Part shown: positions 36,320 through 44,510 of the stretch, one piece after another
Layout: every line of letters begins with the position of its first letter
How positions within the stretch are numbered: the first letter of the stretch is position 1
DNA from: CAZPMT01 sp964587655
GTDB taxonomy: Bacteria > Hydrogenedentota > Hydrogenedentia > Hydrogenedentales > SLHB01
Assembly (NCBI GenBank): GCA_964587655.1
Contig: CAZPMT010000014.1
Coordinates: forward strand, 8,056-72,055
DNA: 64,000 bases
Direction: 5' to 3'
Program-made: the position numbers and the translations under genes
The notes under the pieces: model-generated
What the model was told of the DNA's origin: nothing
What the model saw: only the letters and a program-made list of their open reading frames with translations
The model's database searches: none

Positions 36320-36387
36320 CTCTTTGTGTCTTCGTGTCTTTGTGTGAGTCTATTCTTTCTCACACGGAGACACAAAGACACGGAGAG
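36320..36387. repeat. Right copy of the 68-bp imperfect palindrome
   Basis: It runs from CTCTTTGTGTCTTCGTG to AAAGACACGGAGAG with loop TCTATTCTTT. Read in reverse complement it matches the left copy at 35857-35924 with only a few substitutions, so the two frame the GxxExxY gene as inverted repeats. Confidence 0.88.
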
Positions 36388-36389
36388 CC

Positions 36390-36635
36390 ACGCCTGAATC
36401 CAGTTGCCCAAGGCGTACTTGCAGTCGCGCGGCAACTTGTTCAGCCGACGCACCCAGCGACTTATCGTGGAATAGTGGATGCCAAGATCAGTCCGCGATC
36501 TCCCTCATCTTCTCCCAACAGACGCAAGAACCCATCCCGATCCCCGTCATCCCCGAACAGCGCCTCACGTCCGTCTCCCCGCCACGTAACATGATACAGC
36601 GCACCCCCGTGCTCTATCCTCAATTGTCTAGCCAC
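36390..36635 (-). pseudogene. Internally deleted RAYT (REP-associated tyrosine transposase) remnant
   Basis: From a GTG at 36635 the frame reads VARQLRIEHGGALYHVTWRG then FGDDGDRDGFLRLLGE, the N-terminus of Transposase_17 (Y1-type) RAYT proteins. After about 47 residues the match breaks. In another frame, at about 36481-36430, HYSTISRWVRRLNK resembles the C-terminal helix-turn-helix (YSTVSR type) of the same family. The middle, including the catalytic tyrosine, is gone. It lies next to the right 68-bp palindrome. Confidence 0.7.
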
Positions 36636-36761
36636 CTGCACCCGGTCCAATTCGTAGTCTGTCCCGGATCTCCGGATGTCCGCCCGGTTGTGCGAAATAG
36701 ATGTCACCTATTTGCCTATTCTTGGAGAATTGCATCGCGGATTTCCCGGCAATCTCAGATC

Positions 36762-37439
36762 TCAGAAGACAAGCCCGAAGGCAATCTCCAAATTCGACTT
36801 GAACCGTCGCCAGCCCACAGGGGGCACGGTGGCAATAGTCAGCTTGCCGGTTCTGCTGCTGGCATCAACGATGTCGAAGACGGGATAACGATTCTTGCCG
36901 ATGATGAGATCGCAGAAACGAACGACTCCGTCGTAGACCTCCCTGTCGGTCTCGTCACTCACGTCCGACAAGGGACGGAAGCGAATGACCGTATCACGTG
37001 TGATCTGCAGAGGACCTCCCAGAAAACTCGCCTTGTACGTGCCGGACTTCTCTCTCTGTATACCAATCGCACTATGCTCGTAACGCAATCCTGTGATGAA
37101 CAACTCAGTATCTACGATTCTGCACGGCCCCGCACTATTCGGACGTAGAAACTCAGGCCGAGCGATGATGTCTGGTCTATCGTGCAGTTCCACACCGACT
37201 GATGTTCCCTCCAGCACAACCAGATCCGCCTTCCGCCGTGATTCTTGGGGGAAATCGACGAAGAACAGGAGCAGTAATCCCGCTATGACGAGGTAGAACT
37301 TCCAGTTCCGCCACAGCGGGACCGGAGGAGGGATTTTGGTGTTGAGTTCAGTCAAGGCTTTCTCTATCCGCTGAACTGACTGTATCAACGAGTCCTCACC
37401 GTGTTGGGATACCGATTTCTCTATACGGATATCTTCCAT
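36762..37439 (-). CDS. Unknown single-TM protein
   Basis: The protein has 225 residues. The ATG follows AAGGAG by 8 bases. A polar N-terminus with a short coiled-coil-like stretch (SLIQSVQRIEKALTELN) leads to one TM helix (about 48-64, KFYLVIAGLLLLFFV), then a beta-rich domain of about 150 residues, probably periplasmic. I recognise no family. It lies between the RAYT remnant and the GH36 gene, and its codon and base use look less GC-rich than its neighbours, so recent gain is possible. Confidence 0.65.
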   Translation of the reverse strand: MEDIRIEKSVSQHGEDSLIQSVQRIEKALTELNTKIPPPVPLWRNWKFYLVIAGLLLLFFVDFPQESRRKADLVVLEGTSVGVELHDRPDIIARPEFLRPNSAGPCRIVDTELFITGLRYEHSAIGIQREKSGTYKASFLGGPLQITRDTVIRFRPLSDVSDETDREVYDGVVRFCDLIIGKNRYPVFDIVDASSRTGKLTIATVPPVGWRRFKSNLEIAFGLVF

Positions 37440-37589
37440 TCCCTTGTCTCCTTGTATCTCACGGGAATCGACTGTTCAGAGCCCAACTTCCGCTTGCATG
37501 GCCTGCAGACAAAACAGAATACGCAAGCCTACCACAAGGATTGCAGTATCGCAAGATCTGATCCTGCGGCCTTCCGCTATGCTTCATGC

Positions 37590-39572
37590 CTACCGAAAGC
37601 GCCAGATTTGGGCGGTGTCTTGTTTCAGCGTGAGCGGAAGCCCTGCGGATAGCTCCGCACCGGACTTGGTCGATTCCGCGCCGGTGATGAGTTCTTTGAG
37701 GAGGTATTGCTTCGCGTCGTCGAGACCGCGCAGTTTGACCGAAGCGGCGTCGTAGGGGGATTGGCCGGGGCGGTAGACTAGCAGGAAACCTTCGTGGGTT
37801 GCGGGATCTATGAACTGCCAGCCGCACCACTCCTGGCTTCTCTTGGATTGGTCGAACAGGGGATAGTAGTCCTCGTTCAGAAAACGGCGGGCCGTTTTGT
37901 AGGCGTCAACGGTTTGCCGAATAGTCTGTTTCTGGTCCGTGGATAGCGTGCGGAAATCGACGCCGAATCCGAGTGGGCCGGCACAGAGAGAAAGGAGTTC
38001 GGCCTGGTTCCGGTAGCGGCAATTGTTGGTGTTGAGGCAACCGCCGAGCAGGAAATAGTTGGCGCCGATCTCGTGGAACCGCATCAAGGGCTGGTCGAAG
38101 GTATCATCGCTTTTCCAGTACGTATGGCCGCGCCGGATCGTCTCGATGTCTATTCGCCGGCCTCCGCTGGAACACTGCTCGATGAGCAGGTTGGGGTGGC
38201 GGCGCATAAGTTCGTCAAGGAGCAGATACAGGCCGTTGATATAGCGAATCTGACGTAGGCCCTGTTCCTCCGCGGCTTCGCTCTGAACCCAGGCGTCCAG
38301 AGGATCGATGTTGAAGTCGTAGCGGATCCAATCGACGCCCACTTCGGTAATGGTGGAATCCATCATCGAGAGGACAATGTCGCGCGCCTCTTGCTTTCCC
38401 AAGTCGAGCAGGTTGTTCTTGAGTAGGAGGCCGGGATGCTCCTTCTGCCAGCGAGTACCATCGGCAACGCGTTCGGGTTCGAACCACAATCCGAATTTCA
38501 TCCCGAGGGCGTGTACATGGTCCGCGACGGGTTTGAGACCATTGGGAAACTTCTCTTTGCTGATGGTCCAGTTGCCGACGCCGTTTGGGAAGTCACCGTC
38601 GAACCATCCGGCATCCAGGCAGAAGTACTCGATGCCCAATGGCGCGGCTTCACCGGCAAGTTCCTTCAGCATCTGTTCATTGACCCGGTTATCGAACACA
38701 AACCATGAGTTGAAGGAAACCGGCGGCAGCACGGGCTGGCCGCCAAGCCGGGCCTGGTAGTGTGAATGCAGCACGCGCCTGAGGGCATTTGCGCCCGCAA
38801 GGACGTCGCCTTCGAAGGGCACGAACAGCGCCGAGGGCAACAAAACCGTTTCACCGGGAGGAAGCCTGAAGTTTACAGGGTCCATTCCAGCCTCGAATGC
38901 CACTTCGTTGGCTTGCGGCTCGAATCTGCCGTGGGCGCGCCATTGACCGGACCAACCGAGCGCGGCGGCAAGACCACGGCCGCCCTGAAGGTTGGTGAGG
39001 ATGTAGAACGGCAGGTCTCCGTTGCTGGACCGCCCTCCGGATACGGTGAGCTTCTTCTCGCCCAACGGGGTCTGGCAGAGTTCGAATCCGGTCCTTTCGT
39101 TGCTCCCCGAAAGGTTGCCTGTCAGACCTCCTGAACAAGAAGTGAGAGTCGCCTGGTGGTCGCTCGCCGGACAGCGGAAGTCAATGCTGCGTACAGCGGT
39201 GATGAGGCCGCTTGGCGCACTCCCTTTGTTTTCAAATCGCCATTGAAATTCGACGGCGGGGACGCGATCGAGCACGGTGATGTCGAGCGTGGCGCTGAAA
39301 CCGCTTTCCGGCTCACGCCACGTGCTCGCGTACCGAGTTCCTCCAGGAACAACCGCAGGCGTCGCGTCTTCGCGTGGCCAGTCCTGAAATAGCTGCCAGC
39401 AGTTGCGTCCGCCATAATCGAATGATGCCGGGATTGACGCAAAGAGATTTGATGCTAACGCATCGCCGATGTGGAGGTCCTTCCAGTTTACCATGGCGCT
39501 ACCTGTCTCCGAAGGAGGTGTATTCGTTGCGGCGACTCCCATCAGAAGCCCACATATGAACGGACAAAACAT
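37590..39572 (-). CDS. Alpha-galactosidase (GH36)
   Basis: The protein has 660 residues. The ATG at 39572 has GGAGGAG 5 bases upstream and a short, weak signal-like N-terminus. An N-terminal beta-sandwich (to about 290) precedes the TIM barrel. LDAGWFDGDFPNGVGNW and GLWFEPERVA are GH36 barrel strands; WIRYDFN gives the nucleophile D419, and YWKSDDTFD the acid/base at D489 (or D490). A short beta domain ends the protein. The enzyme removes terminal alpha-galactose from oligosaccharides. It is downstream of a sodium symporter and a DUF6259 protein on the same strand, fitting galactoside use. Confidence 0.92.
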   Translation of the reverse strand: MFCPFICGLLMGVAATNTPPSETGSAMVNWKDLHIGDALASNLFASIPASFDYGGRNCWQLFQDWPREDATPAVVPGGTRYASTWREPESGFSATLDITVLDRVPAVEFQWRFENKGSAPSGLITAVRSIDFRCPASDHQATLTSCSGGLTGNLSGSNERTGFELCQTPLGEKKLTVSGGRSSNGDLPFYILTNLQGGRGLAAALGWSGQWRAHGRFEPQANEVAFEAGMDPVNFRLPPGETVLLPSALFVPFEGDVLAGANALRRVLHSHYQARLGGQPVLPPVSFNSWFVFDNRVNEQMLKELAGEAAPLGIEYFCLDAGWFDGDFPNGVGNWTISKEKFPNGLKPVADHVHALGMKFGLWFEPERVADGTRWQKEHPGLLLKNNLLDLGKQEARDIVLSMMDSTITEVGVDWIRYDFNIDPLDAWVQSEAAEEQGLRQIRYINGLYLLLDELMRRHPNLLIEQCSSGGRRIDIETIRRGHTYWKSDDTFDQPLMRFHEIGANYFLLGGCLNTNNCRYRNQAELLSLCAGPLGFGVDFRTLSTDQKQTIRQTVDAYKTARRFLNEDYYPLFDQSKRSQEWCGWQFIDPATHEGFLLVYRPGQSPYDAASVKLRGLDDAKQYLLKELITGAESTKSGAELSAGLPLTLKQDTAQIWRFR

Positions 39573-39819
39573 GCCTACTCCTCCGCTTCTTTCTGAACGC
39601 GCACCAATATAACCGTGATTGCAGCTTCCCTACTTCGTCATCATGGGCGAAATGACGGTTGTTTTCAACCTGGATTCCGCAATTCGATCCGATTGGGCTT
39701 GTCCAACTGATGGACGGGATGGACGCTGTGGACAGAATGGACGTAACCGCGCAGGTGAGTATTTTCGGTGTCTATGTCGTCCATAAAGTCCATGCCGTGT
39801 CCAGCCCTGACGCGTCGCT

Positions 39820-41433
39820 TTAGTCAAGCGGCGCGGAATCCTGCGTCCAGACGGTGAGGTTGGTGAGGTCGCGGGGATGACGCGGGAGTACGGCGGCGAG
39901 GAAGAACCCGGCCGCAAACGTGACGATGTTCCCGACGACACCGGTGTAGTAGGTATCGAAGTGGCGATCAAGGACGCGGATCATGTTTTCCGGAAGCCAG
40001 CCGAGGCCGGCCAGGGAGATGAACGCGGAGAAGGCTACGGCGAAGAGGATGCCGACGCCGACGGCGCGGCCATCGCCTCGGGTTGTGAAGAACCCGAGCA
40101 TGTACAAGCCCAGCAGACCACCTGCAATGATGGCCGCGAATTCCGTGGAGAGGTGTTGCAGCGTTTTCGTTTCGGAGCGCGCGAGAAGGCAAGCGCCGCC
40201 GATCATGATCGCGGAACTGACTACGGTGGTCCATTTCGCGGCTATGACGTAATGGCGGTCGTCGCGGTTGCGGACGAGGTGGCGCCTGTAGACGTCGGTG
40301 ATGCTCACGGCGGAGATCGAGTTCATGGCGGAGGACATCGAGGACATCGCCGCGGCGAGCACCGCGGCAATGACTATGCCGGACAACCCCTGCGGCAGGT
40401 GGGTTGTGATGAAATAGGGAAGGATTCCTTCAGCCTTCTTGGCGCCGGTGAGCATGGCGAAGGCGTCGGCGTCCGGAAAGACCTTGTAGAACGCGTACAG
40501 GCTCGTGCCAAGGAACATGAAATAGGCCCAGGTCGGTACGGAGCAGCAACAGCAGATCCACATGGCTGTTCGTGCGTCTTTGGCGGACTTCGATGCGCAG
40601 TATTTCTGAATGACTTCCTGGTTGCTGCTGTATTCGGCTAGCCATTGGAACAGACCCACCAGGAGCATCATCGCGATCGTCTTGTGCGCGAGCGAGAAGC
40701 CCCACGGCGCGGGATGCAACTTGCCGTCGGCCACGTTGAGGTCGCCAAACATGAACTTGCCGTCCGTCTTGGCGATGGTAATGACCTGTCCAATTCCGCC
40801 GGGCATCTTGATCAGAATCACGACGAGGATCAACAAACCGCCCAGGGTCAAGACGACGGATTGGACGAAATCCGTCCAAATTACCGCGTGAATCCCGCCC
40901 ACGACAGTGTAGTACGCAGTGACGACGCCGCCCAGAAGAATACAGAACACGACGTTCAAGCCGGTGATCTCGTGCATCAGCAGGGCCACGAGATACTGGA
41001 TCAGGCTCAGACGGATGCACTGGGCGAGGATGAACACCGTCGCGGCGTACACGCGCGTCTTCGGTCCGAACCGTCCTTCGAGATACTCGAAGGCCGATGT
41101 GATCTTGCCGCGGCGGAAGAACGGCACGAAGAATCGCGACGCAATCAGAACGCCGACGGGCAGCATCAGGCAGATCAGCAGGCGGAGGTATGCGGTCTTG
41201 TACGCATCCGCGGGATAGGCCACAAACGTGATCGAACTGATCGTCGCGCCGAACAGCGAGATCCCGATAAGCCAGCCGGGATACGCGCGGTCACCTACGA
41301 AATAGCCTTCCGTGCTCTTCGCGCGGCTGGCAAAGTACCAGCCCATCAGCGTCATAGAGCCGAAGTAGACGATGAGGACCAAGATGTCAAGTGTGCGCAA
41401 GTGAACCATGAGTAAGGTGACCGGATTCCGCAT
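39820..41433 (-). CDS. Sodium:solute symporter (SSS/SGLT family)
   Basis: The protein has 537 residues with 13 or so TM segments. Landmarks: STEGYFVGDRAYPGWLIGISLFGATISS, RFGPKTRVYAATVFILAQCIR, GGIHAVIWTDFVQSVVL and AAMSSMSSAMNSISAVSITDVYRR. These are typical of the branch that imports sugars or sialic-acid-like compounds with sodium. A second start at 41409 is possible; neither has a clear ribosome site. It sits between GH36 and DUF6259 genes and probably imports the oligosaccharide or monosaccharide they release. Confidence 0.9.
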   Translation of the reverse strand: MRNPVTLLMVHLRTLDILVLIVYFGSMTLMGWYFASRAKSTEGYFVGDRAYPGWLIGISLFGATISSITFVAYPADAYKTAYLRLLICLMLPVGVLIASRFFVPFFRRGKITSAFEYLEGRFGPKTRVYAATVFILAQCIRLSLIQYLVALLMHEITGLNVVFCILLGGVVTAYYTVVGGIHAVIWTDFVQSVVLTLGGLLILVVILIKMPGGIGQVITIAKTDGKFMFGDLNVADGKLHPAPWGFSLAHKTIAMMLLVGLFQWLAEYSSNQEVIQKYCASKSAKDARTAMWICCCCSVPTWAYFMFLGTSLYAFYKVFPDADAFAMLTGAKKAEGILPYFITTHLPQGLSGIVIAAVLAAAMSSMSSAMNSISAVSITDVYRRHLVRNRDDRHYVIAAKWTTVVSSAIMIGGACLLARSETKTLQHLSTEFAAIIAGGLLGLYMLGFFTTRGDGRAVGVGILFAVAFSAFISLAGLGWLPENMIRVLDRHFDTYYTGVVGNIVTFAAGFFLAAVLPRHPRDLTNLTVWTQDSAPLD

Positions 41434-41472
41434 CCCATAGTCGCACGAATCGGGGGTTCGCCGCTACCGTGG

Positions 41473-43893
41473 TCACTCGACCACCTGAAAACGCTTTGTC
41501 CCGATAACGTGCCGGCCTGAAATGCTCACCGCATAGCTGCCGGGGAACGCGTCAGCCGGGACCTTGATGACGGCCTCGCCGGGAACAGCGATTTCGGAAG
41601 GGATCACCTCGAGTCCCGGGGCGTTGATGCGCACCTGGGTTTGAGGTGAGCCGCGAAGGACATTAAGTCGAATGGCCGTCGAGCCGCCCCTGTGGAGCGA
41701 AGGCAACGGATCGAAACTCACGAAACCTGGCCCGTCCGGTTTGCGGAGAATCACGAGCGCCCAGTTCGTATTCAAGCGGAGCTTTAGGTCCTCGCCTGCG
41801 CGCTCGATCTCGAGCGGCGTCCAGGTCAGCGTCTCGACGTCGCAGAGGACCGCGTCCGCCACCTTCGCCGCGAGTCCGGGCACCGTCAGGACGTATTCGT
41901 TGTGATAATCCGAGACAACGGTTCCTCGCGGCCAGATCGGATCCTGACACGCCGGGCGCGCGGCGACAATCGCCCAGTAGCCGTCGCCATCGAATCGTCG
42001 CGTGACGATCTGCGGATCCGAAGAGGGCGGATCTTCGTCGGCGACGTCTCCCCACACGAGCGCCTCGTGGACGGGAAACCGCGCGCACAACCATTTCCAG
42101 TCCATCGTGCTCACGTCGGAACCGACGCAATCGCCGCCCGGAAACCCTGACAGCGATCCCCACAGCGCGCCCGATGCGTACACGTACGTCCGGAATGGCC
42201 CGACCGCGAGACGCATCGGCGACAGGTCGCGCGGACACCGGCTCGTCAACGCGCCATGAAACCACTGACCCACCCAGTCGGCCGACCCTTCCGTGAGCAA
42301 CAGCACGTCGGGATTGACAGCGATGGCCGCCTTGCGGACTTTCGAGAGCAGTTCCTTGAGCCAATCGTTATAGCCGAACGGCGAGTCGTGGTTGTGCGCC
42401 GGGTTGTAGCAAAGGAGATAGTAGAATCCGAGCGAATCGAGACGAACGGCGTCCGCGCCCGTTTCACGAAGAAGACGCGCAACCATCGCGGCGAGATGAT
42501 CCTGCCACTCGACGCAGCCCGGGCACATATGATAGAAGCCCTGCTTGCTGTAGTTGCCGGTAATCGTTCCGTCCCTGTGCATAATGGCCCACTGTTTTCC
42601 CTTGCCCGATTTCACGAGGTCGCTATCCTCGTGGACGATGTATCCTTCAACATAAAGGGACGCATGAAGGCCGAGACGGTGAAGGCCCGCAATGCCTTCG
42701 CGCATGGCTTCCGCGCCGCCCATGTCCTCGCGGATTATGTTATCGCCGTCGGTATGCGGGCTGTAGGAGCCGCCCTCGGTGAGCATTGAAGTGCGGCAAT
42801 AGAACGCGTACTCCCAACTGTCGATGGGAGCGAGAATCTGTGCGGCGGGTATTTCGCGGAAACTGTCCAATACGACTTGTCCCGTGTAACCGGACTTGAT
42901 TCCCGGCCCGGCCTTCTTGAAATGGATGCCGTTGTTGCCGTTCGATTCGCGAAACCAGGCCGGCGGCTCCGGGTGCGCGTATGCCTGATCGTACCAGGCG
43001 CGATACGCCCGCGCGGCGGGACGCCAATCGCCCTTGTATACGATCAGCCGAACCGGCGGAATGTCCACCGATGCGCCCGGCGCAAGTTTGATCGGCGGGA
43101 AGTAGTGCAGGGCGATCGCCGGTTCCTGCAAGAGCAGACGCTTGGGACGGACGTCCGGGTCCATGAAAATCAGGGCAAGTGCATCCTTAGTGGCGGGGTC
43201 CCAGATGGCATGCCACTGCATCGAGAGTTGATTGCTCTCGCCCAGTACGCCTCCATGACGCTCCCACGCAGGCACAACGATCCCCGCCTGATCCATGGCG
43301 GTGGCGAGGTCCTTGGAAGGATCCGGTCCGAGGCGCACCCCATCGAGATACGGGAAACAGACGAGAAACTCGCGCGGCTCGGGGCCCGTGTTCGTGACGC
43401 GCAGGGACCAGTCCGACGCGCCGGCTTGATCGGTGAAGCGCACACGCAGGAGCACCTCGAACCCGTGGCCCCCATAGTGCAGGCCGAGACCGTCATCCCG
43501 GTCCACTCTCAGAAGACTACAAGTGCCGGGCTGGACCAACGTGCGCGTGATCGATGCCGGCTCATCGAACACCAACTGGAACTTATCGTTGGTTGCAATA
43601 TCGAATTCCTTAGTGAGGTCGGCATAGATCCGGAACGGCATGGTTCCGCTGTCGGCAGCCTTGAGACATGAAGCCCCGGTGACCTGGTTTGTGATACCTA
43701 GAAGCCCGCCATTGTGCGGATCAAACGAGATCCGGCAAAACGCGTTCTCAAGCGTGATCATGGGCTGGCCCGCATCTTCGCGAAGAACCGGATCGGCGGA
43801 CTGTGATGATGCGCCCGTTGACACGGAACTCAGCAAGCAGAGAATACCAAACGAAAACAACCAACAGGGCGCACCCCCCTTCTTGAGCAGCAT
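41473..43893 (-). CDS. Secreted DUF6259 family protein (GH-like TIM barrel)
   Basis: The protein has 806 residues. The ATG at 43893 has GGAGG 5 bases upstream and gives a compact signal peptide (MLLKKGGAPCWLFSFGILCL...). An N-terminal beta-sandwich of about 270 residues precedes a TIM-barrel region with YVEGYIVHEDSDLV, GADAVRLDSLGFYYLLCYNP and LLTEGSADWVGQWFHGAL; the Asp in VRLDSLG and Glu in TEGS are candidate catalytic residues. A C-terminal beta domain closes it. DUF6259 proteins are distant relatives of alpha-galactosidase-type clan GH-D enzymes. The substrate is unknown. Confidence 0.8.
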   Translation of the reverse strand: MLLKKGGAPCWLFSFGILCLLSSVSTGASSQSADPVLREDAGQPMITLENAFCRISFDPHNGGLLGITNQVTGASCLKAADSGTMPFRIYADLTKEFDIATNDKFQLVFDEPASITRTLVQPGTCSLLRVDRDDGLGLHYGGHGFEVLLRVRFTDQAGASDWSLRVTNTGPEPREFLVCFPYLDGVRLGPDPSKDLATAMDQAGIVVPAWERHGGVLGESNQLSMQWHAIWDPATKDALALIFMDPDVRPKRLLLQEPAIALHYFPPIKLAPGASVDIPPVRLIVYKGDWRPAARAYRAWYDQAYAHPEPPAWFRESNGNNGIHFKKAGPGIKSGYTGQVVLDSFREIPAAQILAPIDSWEYAFYCRTSMLTEGGSYSPHTDGDNIIREDMGGAEAMREGIAGLHRLGLHASLYVEGYIVHEDSDLVKSGKGKQWAIMHRDGTITGNYSKQGFYHMCPGCVEWQDHLAAMVARLLRETGADAVRLDSLGFYYLLCYNPAHNHDSPFGYNDWLKELLSKVRKAAIAVNPDVLLLTEGSADWVGQWFHGALTSRCPRDLSPMRLAVGPFRTYVYASGALWGSLSGFPGGDCVGSDVSTMDWKWLCARFPVHEALVWGDVADEDPPSSDPQIVTRRFDGDGYWAIVAARPACQDPIWPRGTVVSDYHNEYVLTVPGLAAKVADAVLCDVETLTWTPLEIERAGEDLKLRLNTNWALVILRKPDGPGFVSFDPLPSLHRGGSTAIRLNVLRGSPQTQVRINAPGLEVIPSEIAVPGEAVIKVPADAFPGSYAVSISGRHVIGTKRFQVVE

Positions 43894-44052
43894 CTCGACC
43901 TCCATCCCGGTGATCGTTCCATACCCTGAACTCCCACAACGTAACACTACGCCCAGATGATATCAAGCAAGCATGTAGCAAGCATGTAGACACGTCTCCT
44001 TCTTCGTGAGACAACGGAATAGCCCCAAAGGTGGGTAAGGACCTCGCGCCGT

Positions 44053-44079
44053 GTCATTGCGAACGAAGTGAAGCAATCT
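44053..44079. repeat. Single copy of a GTCATTGCGAACGAAG-type dispersed repeat
   Basis: The sequence GTCATTGCGAACGAAG followed by TGAAGCAATCT is a well-known dispersed intergenic repeat type in environmental bacterial genomes. Only one arm is seen here. I see no gene in the rest of the 43894-44252 interval. Confidence 0.6.
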
Positions 44080-44252
44080 AGTCCGTTGCGCTCAATGGGT
44101 TGCCACTTGCACTCGAATGGTTGATGGATAGACAATTCGGCGTCGAGTCGTACTTGGACTGGATCGATCCGGTGGTGTCTCTGAACGTTTCCCGGATGCC
44201 ACGCGTGTTGGCTATAGTAGTGTCCGCTGGGACAAATGGAGAGGAGGAATCG

Positions 44253-44366
44253 ATGGACAACATCATTTCGGATGCGTTTTATTTCATCGTAGCCCACAAA
44301 TGGTGGCTTATCGCCTGTGTTCCCATTCTACTCGCGCTGATCGTCGTGCGGCTTCTGAATCGCTAG
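44253..44366 (+). CDS. 37-residue single-TM small protein
   Basis: The ATG at 44253 follows a very strong GGAGAGGAGG site. The product, MDNIISDAFYFIVAHKWW..., is one TM helix (about 16-34) with a basic VVRLLNR end. It fits no known family. It lies 144 bases upstream of cstA, and the predicted cstA promoter lies between, so it is not clearly in the same transcript. A role as a small membrane-protein partner is possible but unproven. Confidence 0.6.
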   Translation: MDNIISDAFYFIVAHKWWLIACVPILLALIVVRLLNR

Positions 44367-44437
44367 GTGTTATTCCGTTCCTCTGGCCGCGCGAAGCATG
44401 TTTCTTCTGCTCCGCGGCCCGAGTCGGGAACGCGCAA

Positions 44438-44466
44438 TTGAGGAGGCAACAGACGGCGAGTATAAT
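44438..44466 (+). promoter_or_regulatory. Predicted sigma-70 promoter for cstA
   Basis: TTGAGG (44438-44443) and a perfect TATAAT (44461-44466) are separated by 17 bases. The cstA ATG is 45 bases downstream of the -10 hexamer. Confidence 0.7.
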
Positions 44467-44510
44467 CGAATGAGAGCAGGAGCCTGTCCCCGGTCGAAGG
44501 AGATGAACCC

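Noticed and set aside
38470..38500. tRNA-like GGTTCGAACC sequence
   Set aside because: It lies within the GH36 barrel coding region and has no acceptor or anticodon stems around it.
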